A stretch of DNA of 64,000 nt, from NCBI GenBank assembly GCA_963836005.1, contig CAWIHS010000006.1:186001-250000 (forward strand), written 5' to 3'. A program made the position numbers and the translations under genes. Below, piece by piece: positions 8,143 to 16,079 of this stretch; the first letter of the stretch is position 1, and every line of letters begins with the position of its first letter. The notes beneath the pieces are model-generated. The model did not search any database, was not told the DNA's origin, and worked only from the letters and a program-made list of their open reading frames with translations. This stretch comes from CAWIHS01 sp963836005 (GTDB lineage Bacteria; Pseudomonadota; Gammaproteobacteria; GRL18).

Positions 8143-8672
8143 TTTGAAATACCAGCAGAAAGATTTAATACATGTGATGCGTCGGCCAGTTGACCCCACA
8201 CTCTAGAAGAGGCAAGTGAATGATCATCAAAAGCGTAAGTTTACCACTTTATAATTGCTGCTTTTTCACTTTACACGTTAGTTGGCTGAAACTGTTGAAT
8301 TAGTACTATGGGACCAGCCTGTGTGAAAACTAAAAGTTTAAAACTCTTATTGGGACAGTGCTACACTAGGGTAGCTATAATGCTTGTTATAGCTTACCTG
8401 TTTTCCACAAAAGACTTTTATTTGAATGATAAATGGAAAATTCTACCATTCAATTTTTTAAATCAGAGTTTTCACACAGGCTGGGACATTTTCGACTTTT
8501 TAACTCCATAACTGGCAGATTTTGGCTTTGTCTGTCAGATGAGATTGCAACTACAATTTCAAAATAGTCAGATTAAGTTTCAATTTCTACAGATAATGAC
8601 TCCCGTAGAATTTAGCAAACTACTGAACCAAATGTAACATTTAACTGATAAACAGTTTCAGGAGTTTTTCAA
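8143..8672. other. Non-coding stretch with one inverted-repeat element
   Basis: No convincing gene lies between the CopZ-like gene and the hsdR remnant. The stretch contains the family 1 element at 8316-8482; apparent short frames there lie inside that element. The remaining flanks are AT-rich and featureless to the eye. Confidence 0.6.
8316..8482. repeat. Inverted-repeat element, family 1 copy b (MITE-like)
   Basis: A 167 bp element with perfect 15 bp terminal inverted repeats AGCCTGTGTGAAAAC. GGAC occurs immediately outside both ends if one more base pair is counted in the repeat, a possible 4 bp target duplication. Its interior is unrelated to copy a at 1000-1155, although the ends match. 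Confidence 0.65.
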
Positions 8673-9817
8673 TTATAGAGTTGCTCTTTTATATACATCA
8701 TCCAATAATGCAGAAATGATCAACTTCCGTAAATCCTCATTCTGAATAAAATCCCCCACAATTTTCTCATTTCGATCATGGCGATTTACAAATGCTGTCA
8801 TCGCTTCGGTTTCAAAAACGGGCTTAACCTGTTCTTTACTATTGGCTCGAATCTTTTCTGCCAGTGTTTCATTATTAACCATATCATCAGAGATTTGATT
8901 AAACAATAAACGATCTGCTTCAGTCCACTCGGTGCCATATTTTTCATTGACGGTTTCAATGATTTTAGGGAAAGGTGATTGTTCAGGCTCATAACCAACA
9001 CCTGTACCTATATTTGTTGGGCAATAAACAGGTTCAGTTTCACCAATCGCTAACGCACCACTACCTACCTTCAAAGGTTTTTTCCAGACGATAGGATTCC
9101 AGGGCAACTTCTTCATCCAGTATAATTGAGCCTCCATCTGAACGGTAAGGCAGCTTGGTGAGCAATAATCCGCCGTAGGCATAGAGTTTGTGTAGATCAG
9201 GATCGACAAAGTCCACAATTTGGCTTAAAAAACTGTATAAACGAATAAAACTTCTCAGATTACTTTTAAATGCTTCACCTTCATCTGTATAGACTTCACC
9301 TTCTTGGGTAAGATCACGATACGTTTCCTTATATCGAGCAACTGCGGGATCAACCCATTTATTGTATTTACCGTGATCACCTTTGTTTTGTTTATTGATA
9401 TTTTTAAAAAAGATTCCAGCAAATTCATCAATATCATTTTGACGTAACACAGGTTCTTCTGTCAGTTTGTTGTCAAAGTTATACAGGATGTTTGGATCAG
9501 TAGGCTCATCGACTTCTGTAGCTTCATAATAGGGTTTAAACCTAAAAAAATCAGTTAAACCTACTGCGAGCGTCTAATACACTGAATCTTCAAGACTTTC
9601 CAGAACATTTTGAACTCACCCGTAGGGTGGCTACGAATAAGTCCAAAATAACCTGTAAATTATTGAATCTTCAGCACCTTAATCGCTCTCGCTACGATTG
9701 AACTGATTATTTTAGGTTAAACGCTTCCTGAATGTCTTCCACATCATTTTCAAAGTCCAGAACAAAGGTATCTTTCTTGCCACTAGTGGTACGATTCAGG
9801 CGTGACAAGGTTTGTAC
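8673..9817 (-). pseudogene. hsdR: Type I restriction enzyme HsdR, C-terminal remnant with three separate lesions
   Basis: HsdR is the motor/endonuclease subunit of type I restriction systems. Its C-terminal part is recognisable from TLSRLNRT and DTFVLDF (9817 downward), through NFDNKLTEEPVLRQNDIDEF, to the end ALLDDVYKRATL. First, its upstream end is fused in frame to an IS256 transposase start at about 9817. Second, a 176 bp inverted-repeat element (9541-9716) interrupts EAFKPYYEATEV; removing it with one TTAAA copy restores the frame. Third, a 4 bp tandem duplication (GTAGGTAG, about 9063-9070) shifts the frame at TFEGSGALA. No hsdM or hsdS is present nearby. It cannot encode a working enzyme. 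Confidence 0.88.
9541..9716. repeat. Inverted-repeat element, family 2 copy a, inside hsdR
   Basis: A 176 bp element begins CCTAAAAAAATCAGTT and ends with the complement of CCTAAAATAATCAGTT. It is flanked on both sides by TTAAA (9536-9540 and 9717-9721), a 5 bp target duplication. An identical-length copy in the opposite orientation lies at 36382-36557. It has no open frame. It is inserted within the HsdR coding sequence. Confidence 0.88.
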
Positions 9818-10051
9818 TGCTTTTACATCACCCAGGCCTGTCTGAATCGTCCGTTTCGGTAGATAACCGTTTCTTACGACAGCCTGTTTAGCAGCAGACC
9901 TGTGTGCTGTGTATTGAGCTAATAATTCTTCTAATTCTGCATTCACTGCCTGAGCTATCAATTCTCTAGCACCATTTCTCAGTAGCCCAGTCAGCGGATC
10001 ATTGACCGTTTCTTCTGGTTGTTTGAATGAAATAATATTATCATGACTCAT
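9818..10051 (-). pseudogene. IS256-family transposase, N-terminal remnant
   Basis: The first 78 codons of an IS256-type transposase are present, from MSHDNIISFKQ through VNAELEELLAQY and the VVRNGYLPKRTIQTGLG segment typical of the family. The sequence then changes abruptly into HsdR coding sequence in the same frame, so the catalytic DDE region is missing. A ribosome site-like AAGGAA precedes the ATG. The fused open frame is a deletion product and not a functional gene. Confidence 0.8.
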
Positions 10052-10419
10052 GACGTGTTCCTTGTTGTTGATTCTATCGTGGTGGATAAAATTCCAACAG
10101 AATACGTCACCTCATCTTTTTGTCAAACACCAGATCTAATCATAACTCTTTTACTCATGATATTTGCTCCTAAGCAACGGACATAGATGGTCCAAATCCA
10201 CCTTATACCTGATATCAACCAATAGCGAATCAGTTAAACTGATCAGCAAAAGAATAAGTCGCTATAAATCTCAATAAGGCGCATACTGAGTCACACACTT
10301 CTTTAACAGCTTTTATCAGCCAAACATAATTTTGCGATGATCTTAAATCGATCTGTCACCTACCCATAACCAGATGGTTCACCCCCATCTTTACCACATA
10401 CAAATCACAGGACCCAATC
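10052..10419. other. Intergenic region upstream of hflK
   Basis: About 370 bases without a gene. The first part is the outer end of the IS256 remnant; the remainder presumably carries the promoter of the hflK operon. I see no clear promoter boxes, RNA structure or repeat. Confidence 0.5.
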
Positions 10420-11484
10420 ATGTCACCCCATAATGGCAACAATAATTCACCTCCTTCCTGGAATGGTCGGGCGAGTGGCTCTACCCCGCCAGATCTCGAT
10501 GATCTGTTACGCAAGGGTCAGCAACAGTTACGTAATCTGATACCAAGCGGTGGTCAGTATGGCATCTTAGGTATCCTAATCATTTTTCTGATTGGTCTTG
10601 GTGTTTGGACGTCTTACTACACCATACCCAGCGACTCTGTAGCTGTCGTTCAGCGATTTGGAAAGTACCTGAAAGAAGTACCGCCAGGACTGCATTTTAA
10701 ACTGCCACTGGGTGTTGATATCGCCACTATTGTTCCAGTCAAACGTCAGCTTAAGCAGGAGTTTGGATTTTCTACACCGGGTGCAATCGACCCGTACCAG
10801 AGTCCAACCGATGGGCATAAGGAAACCGAAATGGTGACCGGTGATTTGAATGCAGCATTAGTTGAATGGGTGGTTCAATATCGCATCTCAGATCCACAAA
10901 AATATCTTTTCGAAGTTAGAGAACCCCGTGCTACCTTACGCTACGTTTCTGAATCAGTAATGCGCGAAGTGGTGGGTGACCGAACCGTAGACGAAGTCAT
11001 TACTATTGGTCGACAGGAAATAGAGATTGAAGCGCTGACCAAGATGCAGGCCTTAACGACTAAATATGCGATGGGTATCAGTATTGATCAAGTGCAATTA
11101 AAAAACATCAATCCCCCTGCCCCTGTACAGGCTTCGTTTAATGAAGTTAACCAGGCACAACAGGAAAAAGAGAAACTGATCAATGAAGCGCGACGTGATT
11201 ACAATAAAATCATCCCGCTTGCCGAGGGTGAAAAAGATCAGCGTATACGTGAAGCCGATGGATATAGGCTGAAACGAATCAACGAAGCGGAAGGTGATGT
11301 AGCAAGGTTTACAGCACTACTCACTGAATATAGCAAGGCACCGGAAGTGACGCGACGTCGTATCTACATAGAAACCATGCAGGACATTCTCCCCGGTATT
11401 CATTCAAAGATCATTCTTGACTCACAAGCGCGCAGTATTTTGCCATTGCTCAATCTTGATTCAAAAAAGGAGTCAAAGCTATGA
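10420..11484 (+). CDS. hflK: HflK, membrane-anchored SPFH/prohibitin-domain protein
   Basis: A 354-residue protein with a short cytoplasmic N-terminus rich in Asn, Pro and Gly, one transmembrane helix (YGILGILIIFLIGLGVWT, about residues 47-64) and a periplasmic SPFH domain beginning SDSVAVVQRFGKYL. HflK with HflC forms a large cage around the FtsH protease in the inner membrane and limits its access to substrates. It overlaps hflC by 4 bases. The usual neighbours hfq and hflX are absent here, so this may be a second hflKC pair rather than the housekeeping one. Confidence 0.9.
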   Translation: MSPHNGNNNSPPSWNGRASGSTPPDLDDLLRKGQQQLRNLIPSGGQYGILGILIIFLIGLGVWTSYYTIPSDSVAVVQRFGKYLKEVPPGLHFKLPLGVDIATIVPVKRQLKQEFGFSTPGAIDPYQSPTDGHKETEMVTGDLNAALVEWVVQYRISDPQKYLFEVREPRATLRYVSESVMREVVGDRTVDEVITIGRQEIEIEALTKMQALTTKYAMGISIDQVQLKNINPPAPVQASFNEVNQAQQEKEKLINEARRDYNKIIPLAEGEKDQRIREADGYRLKRINEAEGDVARFTALLTEYSKAPEVTRRRIYIETMQDILPGIHSKIILDSQARSILPLLNLDSKKESKL

Positions 11485-12452
11485 AGATCATGCAGATTAT
11501 AATTTTCACGGTAGGAATCCTGTTAATTTATACTACATGGAGTGCGATATATACGGTAAACGAAGTTGAGCAGGTGATTATTACTCAGTTTGGTAAACCG
11601 GTGGGTGAACCCGTCACCGAGGCAGGATTGAAATTCAAGGTACCCTTCATTCAGGAAATTAATCCGATTGATAAACGGGTACTGGAATGGGATGGCAGTC
11701 CTTCAGATATGCCAACCAAAGATAAACTTTATATCTCGGTAGATCTGTTTGCACGCTGGCGTATTGTTGATCCATTACAATACTTTTTACGCCTGCACGA
11801 TGAACGTAGTGCGCAATCACGTCTTGACGATATTCTGGGCAGTGAAACACGTAATGCCGTCGCCAAACACGAGTTGATCGAAATTATCCGTACCTCTCAG
11901 GGGCGTGAACCTTTACGTGATGCCTTACTCACCGAAACAGAACGTAAACAGGATATAGGTGCACTATTACCGATTTCAAAAGGACGAAAACTTGTTGAGC
12001 AGGCAATCTATACCGCAGCAGCAGAAAAGGTAAAGGTATTTGGGATAGAACTACTCGATATTCGATTTAAGCGTATTAATTACAACAATAGTGTTCGCCC
12101 GAAGATTTATGATCGTATGATCAGTGAACGTCGACAAATAGCAGAGCGCTTTTTATCTGAAGGTAATGGTGAAGCTGCCAGGATTCGTGGCAATCGTGTA
12201 CGTGACTTGAACAAGATTCAATCAGAAGCCTATCGTGAGGTTGAAGAGATTCGTGGTTTTGCTGATGCAAAGGCAACCGAAATCTATGCACGTGCCTATA
12301 ACCAGAGCCCTCAATCAGTTGAGTTCTATGAATTTACCCGCACCATGCAGGCCTATAAAACGATTATTGCCAAAGACACTACTCTGGTATTAAGTACCGA
12401 GAGCGACCTGTTCAAATTCCTCAAGGGAATGAATGCAGGGGATAAAAGATAA
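11481..12452 (+). CDS. hflC: HflC, partner SPFH-domain protein
   Basis: A 323-residue protein with an N-terminal transmembrane helix (IIIFTVGILLIYTTWSAIYTV, interrupted here by no break) followed by the SPFH domain (NEVEQVIITQFGKPVG). The C-terminal coiled-coil portion carries SERRQIAERFLSEGNGEAARIRG, shortened here in thought to its key RQIAERF and GEAARI elements, typical of HflC. It acts with HflK on FtsH in the inner membrane. The start overlaps the hflK end by 4 bases and its stop overlaps the next ATG, so the three genes form one translationally coupled operon. Confidence 0.9.
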   Translation: MKIMQIIIFTVGILLIYTTWSAIYTVNEVEQVIITQFGKPVGEPVTEAGLKFKVPFIQEINPIDKRVLEWDGSPSDMPTKDKLYISVDLFARWRIVDPLQYFLRLHDERSAQSRLDDILGSETRNAVAKHELIEIIRTSQGREPLRDALLTETERKQDIGALLPISKGRKLVEQAIYTAAAEKVKVFGIELLDIRFKRINYNNSVRPKIYDRMISERRQIAERFLSEGNGEAARIRGNRVRDLNKIQSEAYREVEEIRGFADAKATEIYARAYNQSPQSVEFYEFTRTMQAYKTIIAKDTTLVLSTESDLFKFLKGMNAGDKR

Positions 12453-12652
12453 TGGCATTAGAATTTCCAAATAGCAGTCGCAGTTATGATGAAAGTAAAA
12501 GTCGAATAAACTTCTGGGGTTGTGACCGAACGATTGAAGTGTCTTATTTTATCGGCGTGGATGCACTGAAACGTTTTAACAAGAATGTCATTGCGCAAGA
12601 AACCAAATTACTCGAAGTGTTTGATACTGAGATTGAAAAATACGTAAGGTAG
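12452..12652 (+). CDS. DUF1488 family small protein
   Basis: A 66-residue soluble protein beginning MALEFPNSSRSYDESKSRIN, with FWGCDRTIEVSYFI and a C-terminal helix, the pattern of the DUF1488 family. Its function is unknown. Its ATG overlaps the hflC stop (TAATG), so it is co-translated with hflC, which suggests a link to membrane protein quality control. That link is inference from position only. Confidence 0.75.
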   Translation: MALEFPNSSRSYDESKSRINFWGCDRTIEVSYFIGVDALKRFNKNVIAQETKLLEVFDTEIEKYVR

Positions 12653-12869
12653 CGGCCAAAGTATATGACAAAATCCAAAGGGAAAAGGTGCTTATACTTT
12701 TATTCTGATTGATGAAGATTTCTGAGACAAGACTGACCTGGCTATTATAAAGGGGCAGTTTATTCTTCCCCCTGACTTCATGAAGATAAAGTGGCATTTG
12801 TAATATGCTGTAGTAAAATTATTGAGTTGATTATTCCTCACACAAACCACTTAATAGAAGGGGTGTTCC

Positions 12870-13559
12870 ATGAGTTACCATGAACCTCACCGCTCACATC
12901 GAGTTGGCTGGCTGCGTGCAGCTGTTTTGGGTGCCAATGACGGCATAGTCTCAACGGCGAGCCTTATCATAGGCGTAGCAGCTGCAAGCACTACACAGGA
13001 AAATATTCTACTTGCAGGAAGCGCTGGTTTAGTCGCAGGAGCCATGTCTATGGCTGCCGGCGAATATGTGTCGGTCAGTTCACAGGCAGATACCGAAAAA
13101 GCCGATTTAGAGATTGAAAAAATATCATTAGAAAATGATTTTGAGTTTGAAAAACGTGAACTCGCAAAAATCTACCAGGATAGAGGTCTGGATAGAGACC
13201 TGTCTATACAGGTTGCCGATCAGCTAATGGCTCATGATGCTCTGGGTGCACATTCCAGAGATGAAATTGGTATATCGCATGTCACTGATACACAACCAGT
13301 GCTAGCGGCATTTTCTTCAGCGGGAACCTTCACCATCGGTGCAGCACTGCCGTTAGCGGCAGCCTGGTTGATTTCTGGTGAACAACAAATATTTTTTGTC
13401 GCCATATCATCACTTATATTTTTAGCTTCACTTGGTGCTATTGCCGCGCGTGCAGGAGGAGCTTCAATTACCGTGGGAGCTATTCGAGTGACTTTTTGGG
13501 GTGCTCTCGCAATGGCGATCACTGCGGGTGTGGGTCGAATATTTGGCGTGGTTTTGTAA
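12870..13559 (+). CDS. VIT1/CCC1-family membrane transporter (probable iron or manganese)
   Basis: A 229-residue protein with the family start HRVGWLRAAVLGANDGIVST, two N-terminal membrane segments separated by the AAGEYVSVSSQ motif, a charged central helical region (EKADLEIEKISLEN to AHSRDEIG) that in relatives binds metal, and three C-terminal membrane helices. Family members move Fe(II) or Mn(II) out of the cytoplasm or into storage. A good ribosome site (AAGGGG) precedes the ATG. It appears to be a single-gene unit, and its length is normal. Confidence 0.88.
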   Translation: MSYHEPHRSHRVGWLRAAVLGANDGIVSTASLIIGVAAASTTQENILLAGSAGLVAGAMSMAAGEYVSVSSQADTEKADLEIEKISLENDFEFEKRELAKIYQDRGLDRDLSIQVADQLMAHDALGAHSRDEIGISHVTDTQPVLAAFSSAGTFTIGAALPLAAAWLISGEQQIFFVAISSLIFLASLGAIAARAGGASITVGAIRVTFWGALAMAITAGVGRIFGVVL

Positions 13560-13919
13560 TAGAGCCGATGACTCAAAAACAAGTTAAAGGAAACTCTGAT
13601 CAGTCAGGATGACTTAATTCAGAACTCCCTAACATTTAGCTATAAAACATATAAAAATGTTGCTTTTGACCTTAAGGAATAATTTAGTCTTTCCTTATGC
13701 AGTTTTGAGTTGGCAGAAAGCTGCAATTTTTTAATAAAATATTTTCAGGCTCAATTATTCAGATACAGACCATCTATATTTCCAGGAAGCAGCAATTAAA
13801 AGCTGTAAAGCTGCAAACCATCGGATGCCGAAAGGTGTAGAGCGAAGAGTGGCAGTTTTTGGCAGTCCGAATGCATTTGCCTTGTTAGGCTATTTTACCA
13901 GCTTGTATCCATGATTAAT
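13560..13919. other. Intergenic region between converging genes
   Basis: About 360 bases between the VIT gene (plus) and the ZIP gene (minus). Nothing coding is seen. No strong hairpin with a T-run was found, so the terminators are unclear. Confidence 0.5.
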
Positions 13920-14654
13920 TTAAGTCTTCGATAGTACAATTATTATGGCCACCAGAACACCACCCGCTAGTGCGACAAAACTATATCTCTTATGTTCTTG
14001 CTCTGCTTTAGGTAAGAGATGCGTTGCTCCTACATAAATCAGTGCACCTGCTGATAGTGATAACAAAGAACCCAGTAATGATTGATCAATTATACTTATA
14101 ATCGGATATGAGATAAGCATACCAAGCGGTGTGGTTAATGCGGCTGCAAGAAAAGCCAATATCATAGCCTTTCGTTCTTTGAATCCACCTCTTACTAATA
14201 ATAAATAGGTGATTATACCTTCGGGAAATTCATGCAAAACCATACCCGCTGTTGCAAGAAAGCCTGTGAAAATGCTCACAGTAAATGAAATAGAATAGAT
14301 AAATCCATCTATGAACGAGTGAAAGCCAATACCTAACATTGCTACAAGACCAATACCATATTGCTCTTTTTCAGGATTCTTTTGACACACGAAAGCCGTA
14401 AGAAAACGATTAAATAAGTGTAACCCAAAAAATCCAACTAGAAGATAGATAGAACTATTAGGGTTCATTGACAAAGACTTTGGAATAATATGAAGAAATG
14501 AGGCCGATATAAGTACACCTGCAGCGAAACACATAAAGTATGTGGTATTATGTTGCCCCCAGCCTACAAATTTACGTATTGTATATATGCCTATTGAAGT
14601 AACAATGGCTGCCAAAGAACTAGTTCCAAGAGCTGTCCAAAAAGTATTTTCCAT
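13920..14654 (-). CDS. ZIP-family divalent metal transporter
   Basis: A 244-residue inner-membrane protein with about eight membrane helices. The two metal-site motifs of ZIP transporters are present: HSFIDGFIYS in the fourth helix and HEFPEGIITY in the fifth, supplying the histidines and glutamates that bind Zn(II) or related ions. Transport is into the cytoplasm in known members. The gene is 14 bases downstream of a zinc ribbon protein gene on the same strand, which suggests one transcript. Confidence 0.88.
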   Translation of the reverse strand: MENTFWTALGTSSLAAIVTSIGIYTIRKFVGWGQHNTTYFMCFAAGVLISASFLHIIPKSLSMNPNSSIYLLVGFFGLHLFNRFLTAFVCQKNPEKEQYGIGLVAMLGIGFHSFIDGFIYSISFTVSIFTGFLATAGMVLHEFPEGIITYLLLVRGGFKERKAMILAFLAAALTTPLGMLISYPIISIIDQSLLGSLLSLSAGALIYVGATHLLPKAEQEHKRYSFVALAGGVLVAIIIVLSKT

Positions 14655-14668
14655 CAGTTTGTGTCAAC

Positions 14669-14863
14669 CTATTCTATAGTTTTCTTCCTTTTCTTTTCGA
14701 TAAGATCATGATGATAAGAACCTTCACGAATCATCTTGGCTCCGCACTCTGAACATTTCTCATCCTGGCATGGAATGCCCTGACTATGCGCTATTTTTTT
14801 TTCGCACTTAGGGCAGATACAATAACCGCCTTCTCCCATTTCATGCCTACGTTTGTTTTTCAT
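14669..14863 (-). CDS. Small zinc ribbon protein upstream of the ZIP transporter
   Basis: From the ATG at 14863 the product is 64 residues. GGAGG lies 11 bases upstream, which is why this start is preferred over a longer frame (to 15115) that begins in unrelated transposon sequence. Four cysteines in two pairs, CPKC and CSEC, plus CICPKCEKK and PCQDEKC, make a zinc ribbon; the tail GSYHHDLIEKKRKK is basic. It probably binds zinc, fitting its position next to a ZIP transporter. Its precise role is unknown. Confidence 0.7.
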   Translation of the reverse strand: MKNKRRHEMGEGGYCICPKCEKKIAHSQGIPCQDEKCSECGAKMIREGSYHHDLIEKKRKKTIE

Positions 14864-15115
14864 TGATAGCACTACCTCCGATAAACTTTCAAATTCAATA
14901 CTAAACAGTATAAGGTCTAACAAGATGGTGTACCACATTTTTGATAAACGCCGTTCCACAGGTGAAGGTACATATCCAGCTTTTTTCTGCGTTTGAGTGA
15001 TCCATGTTTCCAGATCTTCCTGTAGGATCTGATACAACACCGTATTTTCAGGATGCCGTGGTTGATAGATACCGGGATAATGGTGATGACAAGCCTTGTC
15101 TTTGTTTTCATCCAT
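14864..15115 (-). pseudogene. IS91-like transposase, N-terminal remnant
   Basis: The frame from 15115 starts with IYQPRHPENTVLYQILQEDL and GYVPSPVERRL, which resembles the N-terminus of IS91-type transposases. After about 55 codons the similarity stops and the frame runs by chance into the zinc ribbon gene. The zinc-finger and catalytic tyrosine regions are missing. This remnant sits directly upstream of the zinc ribbon gene and may have displaced its original promoter. Confidence 0.6.
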
Positions 15116-15487
15116 TCCCCCAGAATAATGAATATCAGCTTGTCATTATAGAAGCCGGGTCATGATATGTTTGTAGGATGTTGATGGTCGGCAGTGTAGA
15201 AAATTGCAGATAGACTTCAGATTTTGCTAACCAGGCATTCCAGCGGGCAAGCCGCTGAATGCCATGTTATCAAATGTCCGCTAAACGAAGATAATGTCAA
15301 GAGCGATTCTATACCATTGCTCAATGTTTGAACTAACTGAGTAAAAAACAGCTGAAATGTCAGGCCGATCTCATCACCACGAGAGTTGGTAACATTTAAT
15401 ATACCACCTGCCAATGCGTCAATGAAACGGCTGTCATTTGGAAGGTTCGTATCCAATATAGCATTAAAAAAGTGGGTGACGTATGAT
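15116..15487. other. Unassigned stretch upstream of the formaldehyde gene remnants
   Basis: About 370 bases with no recognised gene. A minus-strand open frame at 15217-15456 reads with moderate complexity (ALAGGILNVTNSRGDEIGL) but lacks a ribosome site and I do not recognise it. It may be a fragment of another element. Confidence 0.4.
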
Positions 15488-15715
15488 ATATGGCGGGTGC
15501 CGAACGTATTATCGGTATCGATATCAATCCGGATAAATTTAAATTTACGGAACAGCTTGGCGCAACTGATTTTGTTAACCCGAATGAGATCGACGGTTCG
15601 TTTGTCGAATACATGCAGGATACTTTTAACGGCTGTCCGGACTACTCATTCGAGTGTATCGGGAATACCCATGTCATGCGTGACGCACTGAAATGTGCCC
15701 ATATGGGCTAGGGCA
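15488..15715 (+). pseudogene. Glutathione-dependent formaldehyde (class III alcohol) dehydrogenase, internal fragment
   Basis: The translation AGAERIIGIDINPDKFKFTE, then GATDFVNP and YSFECIGNTHVMRDALKC, is the NAD-binding and substrate region of S-(hydroxymethyl)glutathione dehydrogenase. Both ends of the enzyme are missing, and the frame ends HMG followed by TAG. It is immediately followed by a remnant of the next pathway enzyme. The intact enzyme would oxidise the glutathione adduct of formaldehyde. Confidence 0.82.
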
Positions 15716-15942
15716 TTAGTCGATGCGGGTGCCAGGGTACCTGATATTCTGATTGACCAGGGAACGGCAGATGAGTTTTATAATGAGAAACAGCTGTTAC
15801 CTGAAATTTTCAGGCGATATGTGAAAGAGAAGGGCAGGCAGTTACTATACGCATGCAGGAGGGATATGATCATAGTTATCACTTCATCGCGACTTTTATT
15901 GGAGAGCATATTGCTTATCATGCGAAGTCGTTGAAAGCCTGA
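15716..15942 (+). pseudogene. S-formylglutathione hydrolase, C-terminal fragment
   Basis: ALVDAGARVPDILIDQGTAD followed by a frame change to RMQEGYDHSYHFIATFIGEH matches the C-terminal part of S-formylglutathione hydrolase, including the catalytic-triad Asp (DQGTAD) and His (GYDHSYHF). A one-base frameshift lies near 15835. The hydrolase normally follows the class III alcohol dehydrogenase and releases formate. Here the two are joined by a deletion that removed the dehydrogenase end and most of the hydrolase. Confidence 0.8.
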
Positions 15943-16079
15943 CCGGTTAAAAATCCCTCTTTCCCCTTTAATCCTGTGAAACTGGATGTATTTATTCCTG
16001 ATGTATTCGGTTAATTTATAAGGTGTTAATTCGAACTTTTTTCACGGGAAAGGTTCTGTATGATTGAAATAGAGTAGTA

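Noticed and set aside
8308..8511. 67-codon plus-strand open frame
   Set aside because: It spans the family 1 inverted-repeat element end to end and has no ribosome site.
15217..15456. 79-codon minus-strand frame upstream of the formaldehyde gene relics
   Set aside because: It has no ribosome site, no family is recognised, and it is flanked by relics; not strong enough to call a gene.
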